Assembly (NCBI RefSeq): GCF_010119225.1
Contig: NZ_WNKF01000005.1
Location: 1-64,000 of the forward strand
Reading direction: 5' to 3'
DNA: 64,000 nucleotides
DNA from: Cyclobacterium roseum
GTDB lineage: Bacteria; Bacteroidota; Bacteroidia; Cytophagales; Cyclobacteriaceae
The notes beneath the pieces were generated by a model that was given only the letters and a program-made list of their open reading frames with translations, made no database searches and was not told the origin of the DNA. The position numbers and the translations under genes were made by a program. Below are positions 36,976 through 46,966 of this stretch, piece after piece. Position 1 is the stretch's first letter. Each line of letters begins with the position of its first letter.

Positions 36976-38187
36976 ATGCTCTACCATCTTTTTGACTATA
37001 TAGACCAAACGTATGATTTTCCCGGTGCGGGTGTGTTCCGGTATATCTCCTTTCGAGCCGGTATGGCCGCACTGTTTTCGCTCTTGATCACCATTACGCT
37101 GGGAAAAGGGATCATTGACTGGATCCGAAAAAAATCAATCGGTGAAACGGTGAGGGAGTTGGGATTGCAAGGCCAGCTGGAGAAAAAAGGCACTCCCACC
37201 ATGGGCGGATTGATGATTATGGCGGCCATAGTCATTCCAACCCTTTTGTTTGCCAATATTTACAACATCTACATCATCCTCCTTTTGGTGACCACCCTTT
37301 GGCTGGGGGGAATCGGCTTTCTGGATGATTACATTAAGGTATTCCGGAAAAACAAAGAAGGCCTGGCCGGCTGGTTTAAAATTATCGGGCAGGTATCCAT
37401 CGGGATCATTGTGGGTGTCACCCTTTACTTCCATGAAGACGTGGTGATCCGGGAATTTCAGGATACGGTATCCATCGCAGAAGGGATCGTAGACACGCCC
37501 GCATTTCAGGACGTAAAGTCGATGAAGACCACCATCCCGTTCCTCAAAAACAACGAACTCAACTACGACCTGGTATTTGGTTTTTTAGGTGAAAACTTCA
37601 CTCCGATACTTTACGTTATCCTGGTGATTTTTGTCGTCACAGCGGTTTCCAATGGGGCGAATATCACCGATGGAATAGATGGACTGGCTGCCGGAACTTC
37701 TGCCATCATTGGCCTTACCATTGCCATTTATGCCTACATCAGTGGCAACGCCATCTTCTCCCAATACCTGAATGTCATGTTTATCCCCAACTCCGGGGAA
37801 CTGGTGATTTTCTGTGCGGCATTTGTGGGAGCCTGTGTGGGGTTTCTTTGGTACAACTCTTACCCTGCCCAGGTATTTATGGGAGACACCGGAAGTCTGA
37901 TGATTGGTGGTGTCATTGCCGTGCTTTCACTTACGCTTAGAAAGGAACTCTTATTACCGGTTCTATGCGGTATTTTCCTGATCGAACTGCTTTCAGTCAT
38001 CATTCAGGTAAGCTACTTTAAATATACGAAAAAGAAATATGGGGAGGGACGAAGGGTGTTCCTGATGTCTCCGCTACACCACCATTATCAGAAAAGAAAT
38101 GTTCCGGAGGCGAAGATAACGGTAAGATTTTGGATACTGGGAATCTTGTTTGCCATCATGGCATTGGCTACACTTAAATTAAGGTAA
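36976..38187 (+). CDS. mraY: phospho-MurNAc-pentapeptide transferase
   Basis: A 403-aa polytopic membrane enzyme that makes lipid I on undecaprenyl phosphate. Key stretches: [17 protein letters not shown] with the catalytic Asp pair, [15 protein letters not shown] and the C-terminal HHHYQK motif. About ten TM helices. A hydrophilic insert of roughly 60 residues near 150-190 (HEDVV...[11 protein letters not shown]) is longer than in E. coli MraY but usual for Bacteroidota. Adjacent to murD with no gap. Confidence 0.96.
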   Translation: MLYHLFDYIDQTYDFPGAGVFRYISFRAGMAALFSLLITITLGKGIIDWIRKKSIGETVRELGLQGQLEKKGTPTMGGLMIMAAIVIPTLLFANIYNIYIILLLVTTLWLGGIGFLDDYIKVFRKNKEGLAGWFKIIGQVSIGIIVGVTLYFHEDVVIREFQDTVSIAEGIVDTPAFQDVKSMKTTIPFLKNNELNYDLVFGFLGENFTPILYVILVIFVVTAVSNGANITDGIDGLAAGTSAIIGLTIAIYAYISGNAIFSQYLNVMFIPNSGELVIFCAAFVGACVGFLWYNSYPAQVFMGDTGSLMIGGVIAVLSLTLRKELLLPVLCGIFLIELLSVIIQVSYFKYTKKKYGEGRRVFLMSPLHHHYQKRNVPEAKITVRFWILGILFAIMALATLKLR

Positions 38188-39549
38188 ATGCAAAAAACGG
38201 CGATCATAGGATCCGGAGAAAGCGGTTTTGGAGCAGCCCTGCTTGCCAGGCAACAGGGTCACGGCGTATTTGTGTCCGATGCTGGCAAAATAGCTGAAGA
38301 AAAGAAAACCGTTTTCCGGGAAAAGGGAATTGACTTTGAGGAGGGACAACATACGGTGGGCTCCCTTTTGACTGCTGATACGGTGGTCAAAAGCCCGGGA
38401 ATCCCCTTTTCCAATCCCTTGGTGGCGCAGCTAATCTCCTCTGGTGTCCCCGTAGTGGATGAACTGGAATTTGCCTTTGGCTTTAGCCGGGGAAAGGTGA
38501 TCGCCATTACCGGTACCAATGGCAAAACGACCACCACCCTGCTGACCTATCACCTTCTAAAATCTGGAGGATTGAACGTGGGCCTGGCTGGCAATGTAGG
38601 AAAAAGCTGGGCACTGCAATTGTGTGAAAACGACCACGATTGGTGGGTTCTGGAAGTTAGCAGCTTTCAAATAGAGGGGTTCGTGAAATTTCGCCCCGCT
38701 ATCGCCATGCTGCTAAACATTACACCTGACCATCTGGACCGGTATGATAATGACCTGTCGCTTTATGCGGCAACCAAATTGAAATTGACAGATAAGATGG
38801 GAATAGCGGACCATTTTATTTATTTCGATGAAGATCCAATCATTAAATCTACGCTGAATAGCCGGAAGAGCCAGCCAGTAGATCTCCCCTATGGGTTAAC
38901 CATCAGTCCACAGCGAAAGGCATACGTGGGGGAAAAGAAGCTGACTGTAAAAACCGAGGAAGAAATCTGGACCTGGCCCATAGAGGAAATGGCCTTGCAA
39001 GGAAAGCATAACCGCTGCAATTCCCTGGCAGCCGTATTGGCGGCTAAAACGGCGGGAGTACCCTCCGAAAAACTCGGACCTGGACTGAAAACCTTTGTAA
39101 ACGCAGCACATCGAATGGAATGGGTGGCTGAGGTCGACGGTATCCAGTTTATAAATGATAGCAAAGGTACGAATGTGGATGCTACGGCATTTGCATTAGA
39201 GGCCTACCAAAACGATCTCATCTGGATAGCCGGAGGCGTGGATAAGGGAAACGACTACAGCCTGCTGGATAAAAAAATAGAAGGGCACGTAAAAGTGCTG
39301 ATTTGCCTGGGGAAAGATAACGAAAAACTAAAAAAAGCCTTTTCTGGAAAAATACCCACTATTCTGGAAACGCAAGACTTGAAACAGGCCATCAGCTGGG
39401 CCATGGAAAAAGGTGCTGCGGGAGACCTGGTTTTGCTATCTCCCGCCTGCGCCAGTTTTGATCTTTTTAAAAATTACGAAGATCGCGGCAATCAATTTAA
39501 AGAGGCAGTTTTGAACTTGAAAAAAGCATTTGAAGATGGCAAAAGTTAA
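38188..39549 (+). CDS. murD: UDP-MurNAc-L-alanine--D-glutamate ligase
   Basis: A 453-aa cytosolic Mur ligase adding D-Glu. N-terminal Rossmann-like UDP-binding domain starting KTAIIGSGESGFGAALLA, ATP loop [11 protein letters not shown] (about 109-119), NITPDHLDRY and a C-terminal domain with LLSPACASFDLFKNYEDRG. Its end overlaps the ftsW ATG by 14 nt. Confidence 0.95.
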   Translation: MQKTAIIGSGESGFGAALLARQQGHGVFVSDAGKIAEEKKTVFREKGIDFEEGQHTVGSLLTADTVVKSPGIPFSNPLVAQLISSGVPVVDELEFAFGFSRGKVIAITGTNGKTTTTLLTYHLLKSGGLNVGLAGNVGKSWALQLCENDHDWWVLEVSSFQIEGFVKFRPAIAMLLNITPDHLDRYDNDLSLYAATKLKLTDKMGIADHFIYFDEDPIIKSTLNSRKSQPVDLPYGLTISPQRKAYVGEKKLTVKTEEEIWTWPIEEMALQGKHNRCNSLAAVLAAKTAGVPSEKLGPGLKTFVNAAHRMEWVAEVDGIQFINDSKGTNVDATAFALEAYQNDLIWIAGGVDKGNDYSLLDKKIEGHVKVLICLGKDNEKLKKAFSGKIPTILETQDLKQAISWAMEKGAAGDLVLLSPACASFDLFKNYEDRGNQFKEAVLNLKKAFEDGKS

Positions 39550-40705
39550 AATCTGGCTGGAAGAAAACCTAAAGGGAGACCCTATTATCTGGGGTATCGT
39601 GATCCTGTTGTCCATGATCAGCATCCTGGCGGTGTATTCCGCTACGGGATCTCTTGCCTACCGCAAAATGGGAGGAAATACGGAGATCTATTTATTTAAA
39701 CACAGTGCGTTGATTTTGACCAGTCTGGTAGTCATGTGGGCGGTGCACACCATTCCCTATAAATATTTCTCCAAATTGAGTTTATTCGCTCTATGGGTAA
39801 GCGTCCCCTTGTTGTTAATCACGTACCTTTTTGGGTCTACCATCAACCAGGCCAGCAGGTGGCTCACCATTCCTATCATTGATCAGGCATTTCAGCCCTC
39901 GGATCTGGCCAAACTGGCCCTTATAGCCGCTGTGGCAGGCATGTTGGCAAAACGGCAGCGGAAAATAACGGACATCAAAGGCACCTTTATTCCGATTATC
40001 GTTTGGATCGGTATCATTTGCCTGCTTATTGCCATTGCTAACATGTCCACTGCTGTCATGCTGCTGGCTACCTGTCTTCTGCTGATGTTTATAGGAAGGG
40101 TCCCCTTAAAATACCTTCTGGTTGTTGGCATGGTGGGCACGCTGGTATTATCCACCGCGATCCTGATGGGCCAGCGAGGAGGGGTATTCTTTTCCCGAAT
40201 AGAAAAATTCATGAATGATGAGCCCGGGGAGATTCCATTTCAGGCCAAGCACTCTTATATAGCAATCGCAACTGGAGGCATCACTGGCAAAGGCCCCGGT
40301 AAAAGTGAACAACGAAACATACTCCCGCACCCCTATTCGGACTTCATCTATGCTATTATCATTGAAGAGTACGGGATGGTCGGGGGAGGCTTTGTGCTCT
40401 TTATGTACCTGGCTTTGCTCTACCGCGGCATGCGAGTGGTAGCCATTTCCACCCGGCCTTTTGGAGGCCTGCTGTCCGCAGGGTTAAGCTTTTCACTGGT
40501 CATTCAGGCAATGATTAATATGGGGGTAGCAGTGGGACTAATTCCCATCACCGGACTGCCCCTCCCCATGGTAAGCATGGGGGGAACTTCCCTGATATTC
40601 ACGGGCATATCCTTGGGTATTATCCTGAGCGTTAGCAGGGGAGATCACGAAGATGCCTTTCTGGGAGAAGAAAAAACGATAAGAAACCGAGTAAACGCAG
40701 CATGA
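39536..40705 (+). CDS. ftsW: septal peptidoglycan glycosyltransferase FtsW
   Basis: A 389-aa SEDS-family polymerase with about ten TM helices, making septal glycan strands with FtsI. Conserved stretches: ASRWL near residue 103, the QPSDLAKLALI helix, GGITGKGPGKSEQRNILPHPYSDFIYAIIIEEYG and GLPLPMVSMGGTSLI. I chose the ATG at 39536; the frame opens two codons earlier with TTG. It overlaps murD and leaves 4 bp before murG. Confidence 0.95.
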   Translation: MAKVKIWLEENLKGDPIIWGIVILLSMISILAVYSATGSLAYRKMGGNTEIYLFKHSALILTSLVVMWAVHTIPYKYFSKLSLFALWVSVPLLLITYLFGSTINQASRWLTIPIIDQAFQPSDLAKLALIAAVAGMLAKRQRKITDIKGTFIPIIVWIGIICLLIAIANMSTAVMLLATCLLLMFIGRVPLKYLLVVGMVGTLVLSTAILMGQRGGVFFSRIEKFMNDEPGEIPFQAKHSYIAIATGGITGKGPGKSEQRNILPHPYSDFIYAIIIEEYGMVGGGFVLFMYLALLYRGMRVVAISTRPFGGLLSAGLSFSLVIQAMINMGVAVGLIPITGLPLPMVSMGGTSLIFTGISLGIILSVSRGDHEDAFLGEEKTIRNRVNAA

Positions 40706-40709
40706 AATT

Positions 40710-41822
40710 TTGAAAAACAGCACCGAGACATATCGAATCATCATAAGCGGGGGAGGCACAGGAGGCCATATATACCCCGCTATAGCCATTGCTAAAGCCT
40801 GGAATGAAAGCTATCCGGAGAGCGAGGTATTATTCGTGGGTGCCGAAAACAAAATGGAAATGCAAAAAGTCCCGGAAGCAGGGTATCCCATAGAAGGCTT
40901 ACCTATTGCTGGATTACAGCGAAGGTTCACCCTTGAAAACCTGAGCTTTCCCTTTAAGGTCTTGGACAGCCTGCAAAAAGCCCGAAAACTCATCAAAAAC
41001 TTCAAACCCCATTTGGTGGTGGGTGTTGGCGGATATGCCAGTGGCCCGGTGCTTTTCGCCGCTCAGTCAAAAGGAATACCCACCCTGATCCAGGAGCAAA
41101 ATAGCTATGCAGGACTGACCAATAAGTTGCTGGCCAGGAAAGCAGCTGCCATTTGCGTGGCCTATCCTGAAATGGATCGCTATTTCCCCGCAGGAAAGAT
41201 CCACTATACGGGAAATCCAGTAAGAAAGGATATTTTGAGCCTGGAGGGCAAGAAAGAAAAAAGTTGGCAGCATTTTGGCCTGGATCCTGCAAAACCGGTG
41301 ATTCTCTCTATTGGAGGAAGTCTAGGGGCACGTACCATTAATGAGGCGCTGCTGGCGAGTATGGCCGGTTTTGAAGCCAACGGATACCAGGTGCTCTGGC
41401 AAACGGGCACCTATTATTACGATAATGTGGTCAAAAAAGTAACGGACTCCGGTTTGAGCGCTATTCTCCCCAAGGAATTTATCAAAGAAATGGATTTTGC
41501 CTATGCCGCAGCAGACATGGTTATATCCCGATCCGGGGCGCTTTCCGTCTCCGAGTTGAGCCTTGTGGGCAAACCCGTCATCTTTATTCCTTCACCCAAT
41601 GTGGCCGAGGACCATCAAACCAAAAACGCCATGGCCTTTGTTTCCCAGGATGCTGCCCTATTACTCAAAGATAGCGAAGCCATTCAAAACCTGGAACCGA
41701 TGGTACATTCCTTGCTACAAAACCCGGAAAAACAGCAGGCCCTGTCGCAGGGCATAAAAAAGCTTTCGAAGCCAAATGCAGCAACGGAAATCGTTCACGT
41801 AATGGAAACCCTGGTACAATGA
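40710..41822 (+). CDS. murG: UDP-GlcNAc:lipid I GlcNAc transferase
   Basis: A 370-aa membrane-associated GT28 enzyme making lipid II. The N-terminal glycine-rich loop is SGGGTGGHIYPA; VGVGGYASGPVLFAA, QEQNSYAGLTNK and the C-terminal SRSGALSVSELSLVGKPVIFIPSP are diagnostic. No in-frame ATG is available; the start is TTG at 40710, 4 bp after the ftsW stop. Its stop overlaps the murC start as ATGA. Confidence 0.95.
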   Translation: MKNSTETYRIIISGGGTGGHIYPAIAIAKAWNESYPESEVLFVGAENKMEMQKVPEAGYPIEGLPIAGLQRRFTLENLSFPFKVLDSLQKARKLIKNFKPHLVVGVGGYASGPVLFAAQSKGIPTLIQEQNSYAGLTNKLLARKAAAICVAYPEMDRYFPAGKIHYTGNPVRKDILSLEGKKEKSWQHFGLDPAKPVILSIGGSLGARTINEALLASMAGFEANGYQVLWQTGTYYYDNVVKKVTDSGLSAILPKEFIKEMDFAYAAADMVISRSGALSVSELSLVGKPVIFIPSPNVAEDHQTKNAMAFVSQDAALLLKDSEAIQNLEPMVHSLLQNPEKQQALSQGIKKLSKPNAATEIVHVMETLVQ

Positions 41823-43219
41823 ACTTAAATAACCTACATAGCGTCTATTTTCTTGGCATCGGAGGGATCGGAATGAGTGCGATCGCCCGCTGGTTTAATC
41901 ACATCGGGGTACCTGTCTATGGATATGACAAGACCCCTTCTCCCCTCACAGAGTCCCTGGAAGGGGAAGGCATGCAAATCAGCTATGCCGATGACAGCAG
42001 TCAGATCCCCAACGAATTTAGCTCCTCTACCGAAAACAAACTGGTAATCTGGACCCCTGCCGTTCCGCAGAGTAGCCAACTTTTTCGGTATTTCGAAGGG
42101 CAAGCCTATCCCTTGATGAAACGATCGGCCGCACTGGGTCTGATTACAAAATCCATGGAAACGGTGGCTGTAGCAGGCACCCATGGTAAAACCACCACCT
42201 CTTCCATGATTGCGCACCTACTCAAGAATGCCGGTAGAAATACCGCTGCTTTCCTGGGAGGACTCACCCAAAACTACCAGAGCAACCTGATCCTCCACGA
42301 CGAAGGGAGCAAGGAAGCGCCTCTGGTAGTGGTGGAAGCCGACGAATTCGACCGCTCCTTTCTGCAACTTCACCCAAATGTGAGCATTGTGACGAGTATC
42401 GATCCCGATCATTTGGACATTTATGGAGATCCGGATCAATTTCTGGACGGATTCTTAGCCTTTATAGGCCTGACAAGCCCGGATGGACACCTGTTTATCC
42501 ATCATGGAGCCTATGAAAAAATTAAGGGAAAAGATTTTGGAAACGTCGCTGTCAGCACCTACGGCCTGGATGCCGGAACGGTCCGAGCGGAAAATATCCA
42601 GGCCGGCACCGTGGCTTTTTCATTTGATTACGTTTCCGGGGATGACCGGATTGAAGGCCTGAAATTACGGGTACCGGGTTTTCATAACATTGAAAATGCG
42701 GTCGCTGCCATAGCCGTTGCCCGGTATTTTGGCTTGTCAAAAGAAGCCATTAAAGAAGGAATTGCCACCTACAAAGGCGTAAAAAGAAGGTTTGAATGCA
42801 TTCATTCAAGTGATACCATCACCTACATCGATGATTATGCCCACCATCCGGAGGAAATCAGGTCCTTTTTAACTTCTGTCAAGGCGATGTATCCTTCAAA
42901 AAAGCTGACCGCAGTATTTCAGCCACATTTATTTACCCGAACCAGGGATTTTGCAGCCGGGTTTTCCGAAAGCCTTTCGCTGGCCGATGAGGTCATCCTG
43001 CTGGACATTTATCCAGCCAGGGAATTGCCTATTGAAGGCGTGACGGCAGCCATGTTGCTGCCTGAAATAACCAGTTCGAAAAAGCAGGTACTGTCGAAAG
43101 AAGCCCTTCTGCCCTACCTAAAGCAGCAGCCTCCCGAAGTATTGGTAACCATTGGGGCGGGTGATATAGATCGTTTGGTAGAACCTATAGCAAAATGGAT
43201 AGCAGATGACAAAGCTTAG
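41819..43219 (+). CDS. murC: UDP-MurNAc--L-alanine ligase
   Basis: A 466-aa Mur ligase adding the first L-Ala. UDP-binding start YFLGIGGIGMSAIARWF, ATP loop VAGTHGKTTTSSMIA, VVEADEFDRSFLQL and DDYAHHPEEI are typical. It overlaps murG by 4 nt and ftsQ by 14 nt. The cluster lacks an adjacent murB or ddl, which in Bacteroidota are often elsewhere. Confidence 0.96.
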   Translation: MNLNNLHSVYFLGIGGIGMSAIARWFNHIGVPVYGYDKTPSPLTESLEGEGMQISYADDSSQIPNEFSSSTENKLVIWTPAVPQSSQLFRYFEGQAYPLMKRSAALGLITKSMETVAVAGTHGKTTTSSMIAHLLKNAGRNTAAFLGGLTQNYQSNLILHDEGSKEAPLVVVEADEFDRSFLQLHPNVSIVTSIDPDHLDIYGDPDQFLDGFLAFIGLTSPDGHLFIHHGAYEKIKGKDFGNVAVSTYGLDAGTVRAENIQAGTVAFSFDYVSGDDRIEGLKLRVPGFHNIENAVAAIAVARYFGLSKEAIKEGIATYKGVKRRFECIHSSDTITYIDDYAHHPEEIRSFLTSVKAMYPSKKLTAVFQPHLFTRTRDFAAGFSESLSLADEVILLDIYPARELPIEGVTAAMLLPEITSSKKQVLSKEALLPYLKQQPPEVLVTIGAGDIDRLVEPIAKWIADDKA

Positions 43220-43973
43220 AGATAGAAAAATAAAAAAACCCATCCTCCTGATTTTGGTGGGACTGGTACTCTCTGGGTTTATTGCCTTTATAGAGCACAA
43301 AGCCGGGTCACATACGATCGCGGGATTGGAAGTTTACGTGGAAGGGGTGAGTGATGTTTATTTTGTGGACGAAAAAGAGGTCGCCAGCTTGTTAACCAAT
43401 GCCTTTCCCGGCCTGGAAAAGAAGGCCGCTTTAAGTGAGGTTTCCATTAATGAAATGGAGAAAAAAGTAGAAGCCCATCCCTTTGTCAGAGAAGCCGAGG
43501 TGTTCAGGGATTTGAAAGGGAAAATTATGGTAAAAGTGAGTCAGCACGTTCCGATGGCAAGAATTGTGAGGCCCAAGGCTGCCGATGGCTATATCAGCAC
43601 CAAAGGAAAAATATTGCCCACCTCTGCCAACTATACCAGCAGGGTGCTCATCCTTACCGGGCCAAGGGCTGAGCGTTTATTGAAGCTGGATGATTTGTCG
43701 GAGCAAGAATCCAGCTTACTGGCACTCATTCAGTTTATCAGTCAGGATCCTTTTTGGGCCGCTCAGATCAGCTCCCTGGAATTACTGGGGAATGGGGACA
43801 TCAACCTGCACCAGCAGGTAGGAAAGCAGGTCATTGAATTTGGGAAACCAGAGGATATTGAGCTGAAATTTAGAAAAATAAAAACCTATTATAAGAGAAT
43901 TCTTCCCGAGAAAGGATGGAATACCTATGATCGGGTAAATGTAAAATATAAGGATCAAATCATTTGTGAATAA
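43206..43973 (+). CDS. ftsQ: cell division protein FtsQ/DivIB
   Basis: A 255-aa bitopic protein: basic N-terminus, one TM helix (about residues 11-26) and a periplasmic POTRA-like region (about 37-110) followed by a beta domain. The KVEAHPFVREAEVFRDLKGKIMVKVSQHVPMARI stretch marks the POTRA/beta junction. Position between murC and ftsA supports the call. It assembles the FtsQLB-type complex at the septum. 11-bp gap to ftsA. Confidence 0.9.
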   Translation: MTKLRDRKIKKPILLILVGLVLSGFIAFIEHKAGSHTIAGLEVYVEGVSDVYFVDEKEVASLLTNAFPGLEKKAALSEVSINEMEKKVEAHPFVREAEVFRDLKGKIMVKVSQHVPMARIVRPKAADGYISTKGKILPTSANYTSRVLILTGPRAERLLKLDDLSEQESSLLALIQFISQDPFWAAQISSLELLGNGDINLHQQVGKQVIEFGKPEDIELKFRKIKTYYKRILPEKGWNTYDRVNVKYKDQIICE

Positions 43974-43984
43974 CTGTTAGCGCT

Positions 43985-45301
43985 ATGGAAAACGAAAAAC
44001 TCATTGTAGGACTGGATATAGGTACGACGAAAATCTGCGCGATTATCGGACGCAAAAACGAATATGGGAAACTGGAGGTTTTAGGTATGGGAAAGGCGGT
44101 ATCCGATGGCGTGATCCGAGGCATCGTCACGAATATCGACAAAACCGTCAATGCCATCACCAAAGCGGTCAATGAAGCCTCCGAAATGTCGAATGTTGAC
44201 ATTGGAGAGGTGATTGTGGGCATCGCGGGACAACATATCAGAAGCGCAATTCACCATGGTGTCATCATCCGAAATCCCAAAGATGATGAAATCACCGTAG
44301 AAGATGTCCGTCGACTGGCCAACGATATGGAAAACATCGTCGTTCCTCCCGGAAACAGCATCATTCACGTAATGCCTCAGGACTATACCGTAGACTATGA
44401 AGAAGGTATTCGCGATCCAGTAGGCATGTCCGGGGCCAGGCTGGAAGCCGATTTCCACATCATCACGGCCCAATCAGCAGCGATAAACAACATCGATCGC
44501 TGTGTCAAACGGGCCAGCCTTCTATCCAAAGCCCTGATCCTGGAGCCTTTGGCCAGCTCCCTTTCCGTGCTCAGTGATTTAGACAAAGAGGCTGGCGTAT
44601 GCCTGGTAGATATCGGAGGCGGTACCACCGATGTGGCCATCTTTTACGAAAATATCATCCGGCATACGGCAGTCATTCCCTTTGGTGGCAACATCATCAC
44701 GGCTGATATCAAGGAGGGCTGCATGGTCATGCAACATCAGGCAGAACTGTTGAAAACCAAATTCGGAAAAGCGATCGCTGAAGAAGCCAATCCCAATGAA
44801 ATCGTATCCATTCCTGGCTTGCGAAATCGGCCTCCTAAAGAGATCTCCGTTAAAAACCTGGCTTCCATTATTCAAGCCCGTATGGAAGAGATCGTTGAAA
44901 TGGTACAATCTGAGATTGCCACCAGCGGGGTTTACAAAAAACTGGCCGGGGGAATCGTCCTGACCGGCGGCGGATCGCTGCTGCACGGCGTTGGTCCTTT
45001 ATTTGAATACTTGACCGGGCTGGATACACGGATAGGCTATCCCAATGAACATTTGGGCAAATCCAAAATAGAGGACGTAAAAAGCCCCATGTATGCCACT
45101 ACCGTAGGCTTGGTATTGGCGGGCTTCAAAGCCCTGGATGACCGGGAGGATACTTACCGACTGAAGGAAACCAGCGGCAACATGCCAGCCAGAAAAGGCT
45201 ACCGATCGGACCAAATGGGAAGGGATATCTTTGGTTCCATTACCAAAAAATTAAAAAACTTCATCACCGATGATATCAGCGATGAAAACGAACATTATTA
45301 A
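43985..45301 (+). CDS. ftsA: cell division protein FtsA
   Basis: A 438-aa actin-like ATPase anchoring FtsZ to the membrane. Phosphate-1 motif VGLDIGTTKICAIIG at residues 8-22, the SHS2/1C domain following, phosphate-2 VCLVDIGGGTTDVAI and the adenosine motif GGIVLTGGGSLLHGV. The C-terminal KKLKNFITD looks like the amphipathic membrane-targeting helix, here followed by a short acidic tail. Confidence 0.95.
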   Translation: MENEKLIVGLDIGTTKICAIIGRKNEYGKLEVLGMGKAVSDGVIRGIVTNIDKTVNAITKAVNEASEMSNVDIGEVIVGIAGQHIRSAIHHGVIIRNPKDDEITVEDVRRLANDMENIVVPPGNSIIHVMPQDYTVDYEEGIRDPVGMSGARLEADFHIITAQSAAINNIDRCVKRASLLSKALILEPLASSLSVLSDLDKEAGVCLVDIGGGTTDVAIFYENIIRHTAVIPFGGNIITADIKEGCMVMQHQAELLKTKFGKAIAEEANPNEIVSIPGLRNRPPKEISVKNLASIIQARMEEIVEMVQSEIATSGVYKKLAGGIVLTGGGSLLHGVGPLFEYLTGLDTRIGYPNEHLGKSKIEDVKSPMYATTVGLVLAGFKALDDREDTYRLKETSGNMPARKGYRSDQMGRDIFGSITKKLKNFITDDISDENEHY

Positions 45302-45347
45302 TTAACCATAGCGCAAACACTCGCCCAAGGCGGAAAAAGCATACATC

Positions 45348-46964
45348 ATGAAAGACTATTCATTTGATATTCAAAAAAATCACCGATCGATCATCAAGGT
45401 CATTGGTGTAGGAGGAGGTGGTTCCAATGCCGTAAACCACATGTTCAACCAAGGCATAAAAGATGTGGAATTCGTTGTCGTCAATACGGATTCCCAGGCC
45501 CTCAAAAGCAGTCCCGTGCCGCTAAAGTTACAAATCGGTGCTCATCTCACCGAGGGACTGGGAGCCGGTGCCAACCCCGAGAAAGGGAAGAATGCGGCTC
45601 TGGAAAGCAAAGAAGAGATTCGTAAATTACTGGAAGACAACACCAAAATGGTCTTCATCACCGCCGGGATGGGCGGGGGTACCGGGACGGGTGCGGCTCC
45701 TGTAATTGCAAAAATCGCTAAGGACATGGATATCCTTACGGTGGGCATCGTCACCGCTCCTTTTGTATTTGAGGGAAGGAAAAAAACCTTTTCAGCCCAA
45801 GCGGGCATCGAATCCCTTCGGGAAAATTGCGACACCGTACTGGTCATTCTCAACGATAAGCTCCGGGAGATTTACGGCAACCTACCCATCCGTCAGGCTT
45901 TTGGCAAAGCCGATAATATCCTGAGTACGGCTGCCAAGTCTATCGCAGAAATCATCACCGAAACCCAGGACGTAAACGTCGATTTTGAAGATGTCAAAAC
46001 CGTCATGAAAGATGCCGGTGCAGCCGTAATGGGTTCTGCCATGGAGGAAGGGGAAGACCGTGCCATCAAAGCCGCAGAGAAAGCCATATCTTCTCCTTTG
46101 CTTAACAATGTGGATATCAAAGGAGCCGAAAAAATCCTCCTTTCCATTATGTCCGGGGAAGACGAAGAGCTTTCCATGGATGAATTGGTGGAAATCACCG
46201 AATACATTCAGGACCGGGCCGGAGACATGGCGGATGTTATTTTCGGCCAGGGTATCGATCCGGATCTGAAAAAAGCCATTCGGGTGACGGTCATTGCCAC
46301 TGGATTTGAAACCGATTCTTTAGCTGATAAAAATTTCATGCAGCAAAAGAAAAAGGAAGAGGACCTGTCCAAAAAAGTGATCCATTTAGAGTCTGGCAAA
46401 ACGTCGAAAGTAGACGAGGAGGCAAGTGCAGGGCAAAATGTGAATTTCACTGTCAAACAACCCCCTCAACCCTCGCCGGAGGAAGAAACCAACGAGGAGC
46501 GAAACCCAACCAATGAATCCAATTCCCAGAACGCAGCCCAATCAAAGCCCGCAAAGAAAGAACGGGAAGATGAGGCTGAAGAATTTGAATATGTTTCCCG
46601 GGAACCGGCTCCGCAACAAAAAAAGGTATTGACCTTATTTGATACTCCCGAAAAAGCGGGAACCAATGAAAGAGCGAACGAAAAAGAGGAAACCAATATT
46701 TATCAAAACGACTATTTTGAGCAAATCAAGGAAAAGGCTCTGAAACGAGCCCATGACCGGTTTGAAAAGTTACGTCAAATGCGTTCAATCAACCAGACTC
46801 CGGAAGAGTTTAAGGAAAAACTGGAGGTACCGGCCTACCAAAGGAAAAACATCAAACTTCACGAGGTACAACATAGCTCCGAAAGAAGCCTTTCCAAGTT
46901 TAACCTCAATGACGACAACGAGATCATTAGCAATAATCGTTTCTTACACGACAACGTTGATTAA
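45348..46964 (+). CDS. ftsZ: cell division protein FtsZ
   Basis: A 538-aa tubulin-like GTPase forming the Z ring. N-terminal GVGGGGSNAVNHM, GTP signature GGGTGTG (109-115) and T7-loop region near 210 in a well-conserved core of about 320 residues. A long disordered linker (about 335-490) rich in E, K, N, Q and P follows, then a C-terminal peptide SLSKFNLNDDNEIISNN and a terminal FLHDNVD. The tail is the Bacteroidota version and differs from the E. coli peptide. Last gene of the dcw cluster; it converges on the reductase gene with 2 bp between. Confidence 0.97.
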   Translation: MKDYSFDIQKNHRSIIKVIGVGGGGSNAVNHMFNQGIKDVEFVVVNTDSQALKSSPVPLKLQIGAHLTEGLGAGANPEKGKNAALESKEEIRKLLEDNTKMVFITAGMGGGTGTGAAPVIAKIAKDMDILTVGIVTAPFVFEGRKKTFSAQAGIESLRENCDTVLVILNDKLREIYGNLPIRQAFGKADNILSTAAKSIAEIITETQDVNVDFEDVKTVMKDAGAAVMGSAMEEGEDRAIKAAEKAISSPLLNNVDIKGAEKILLSIMSGEDEELSMDELVEITEYIQDRAGDMADVIFGQGIDPDLKKAIRVTVIATGFETDSLADKNFMQQKKKEEDLSKKVIHLESGKTSKVDEEASAGQNVNFTVKQPPQPSPEEETNEERNPTNESNSQNAAQSKPAKKEREDEAEEFEYVSREPAPQQKKVLTLFDTPEKAGTNERANEKEETNIYQNDYFEQIKEKALKRAHDRFEKLRQMRSINQTPEEFKEKLEVPAYQRKNIKLHEVQHSSERSLSKFNLNDDNEIISNNRFLHDNVD

Positions 46965-46966
46965 GG

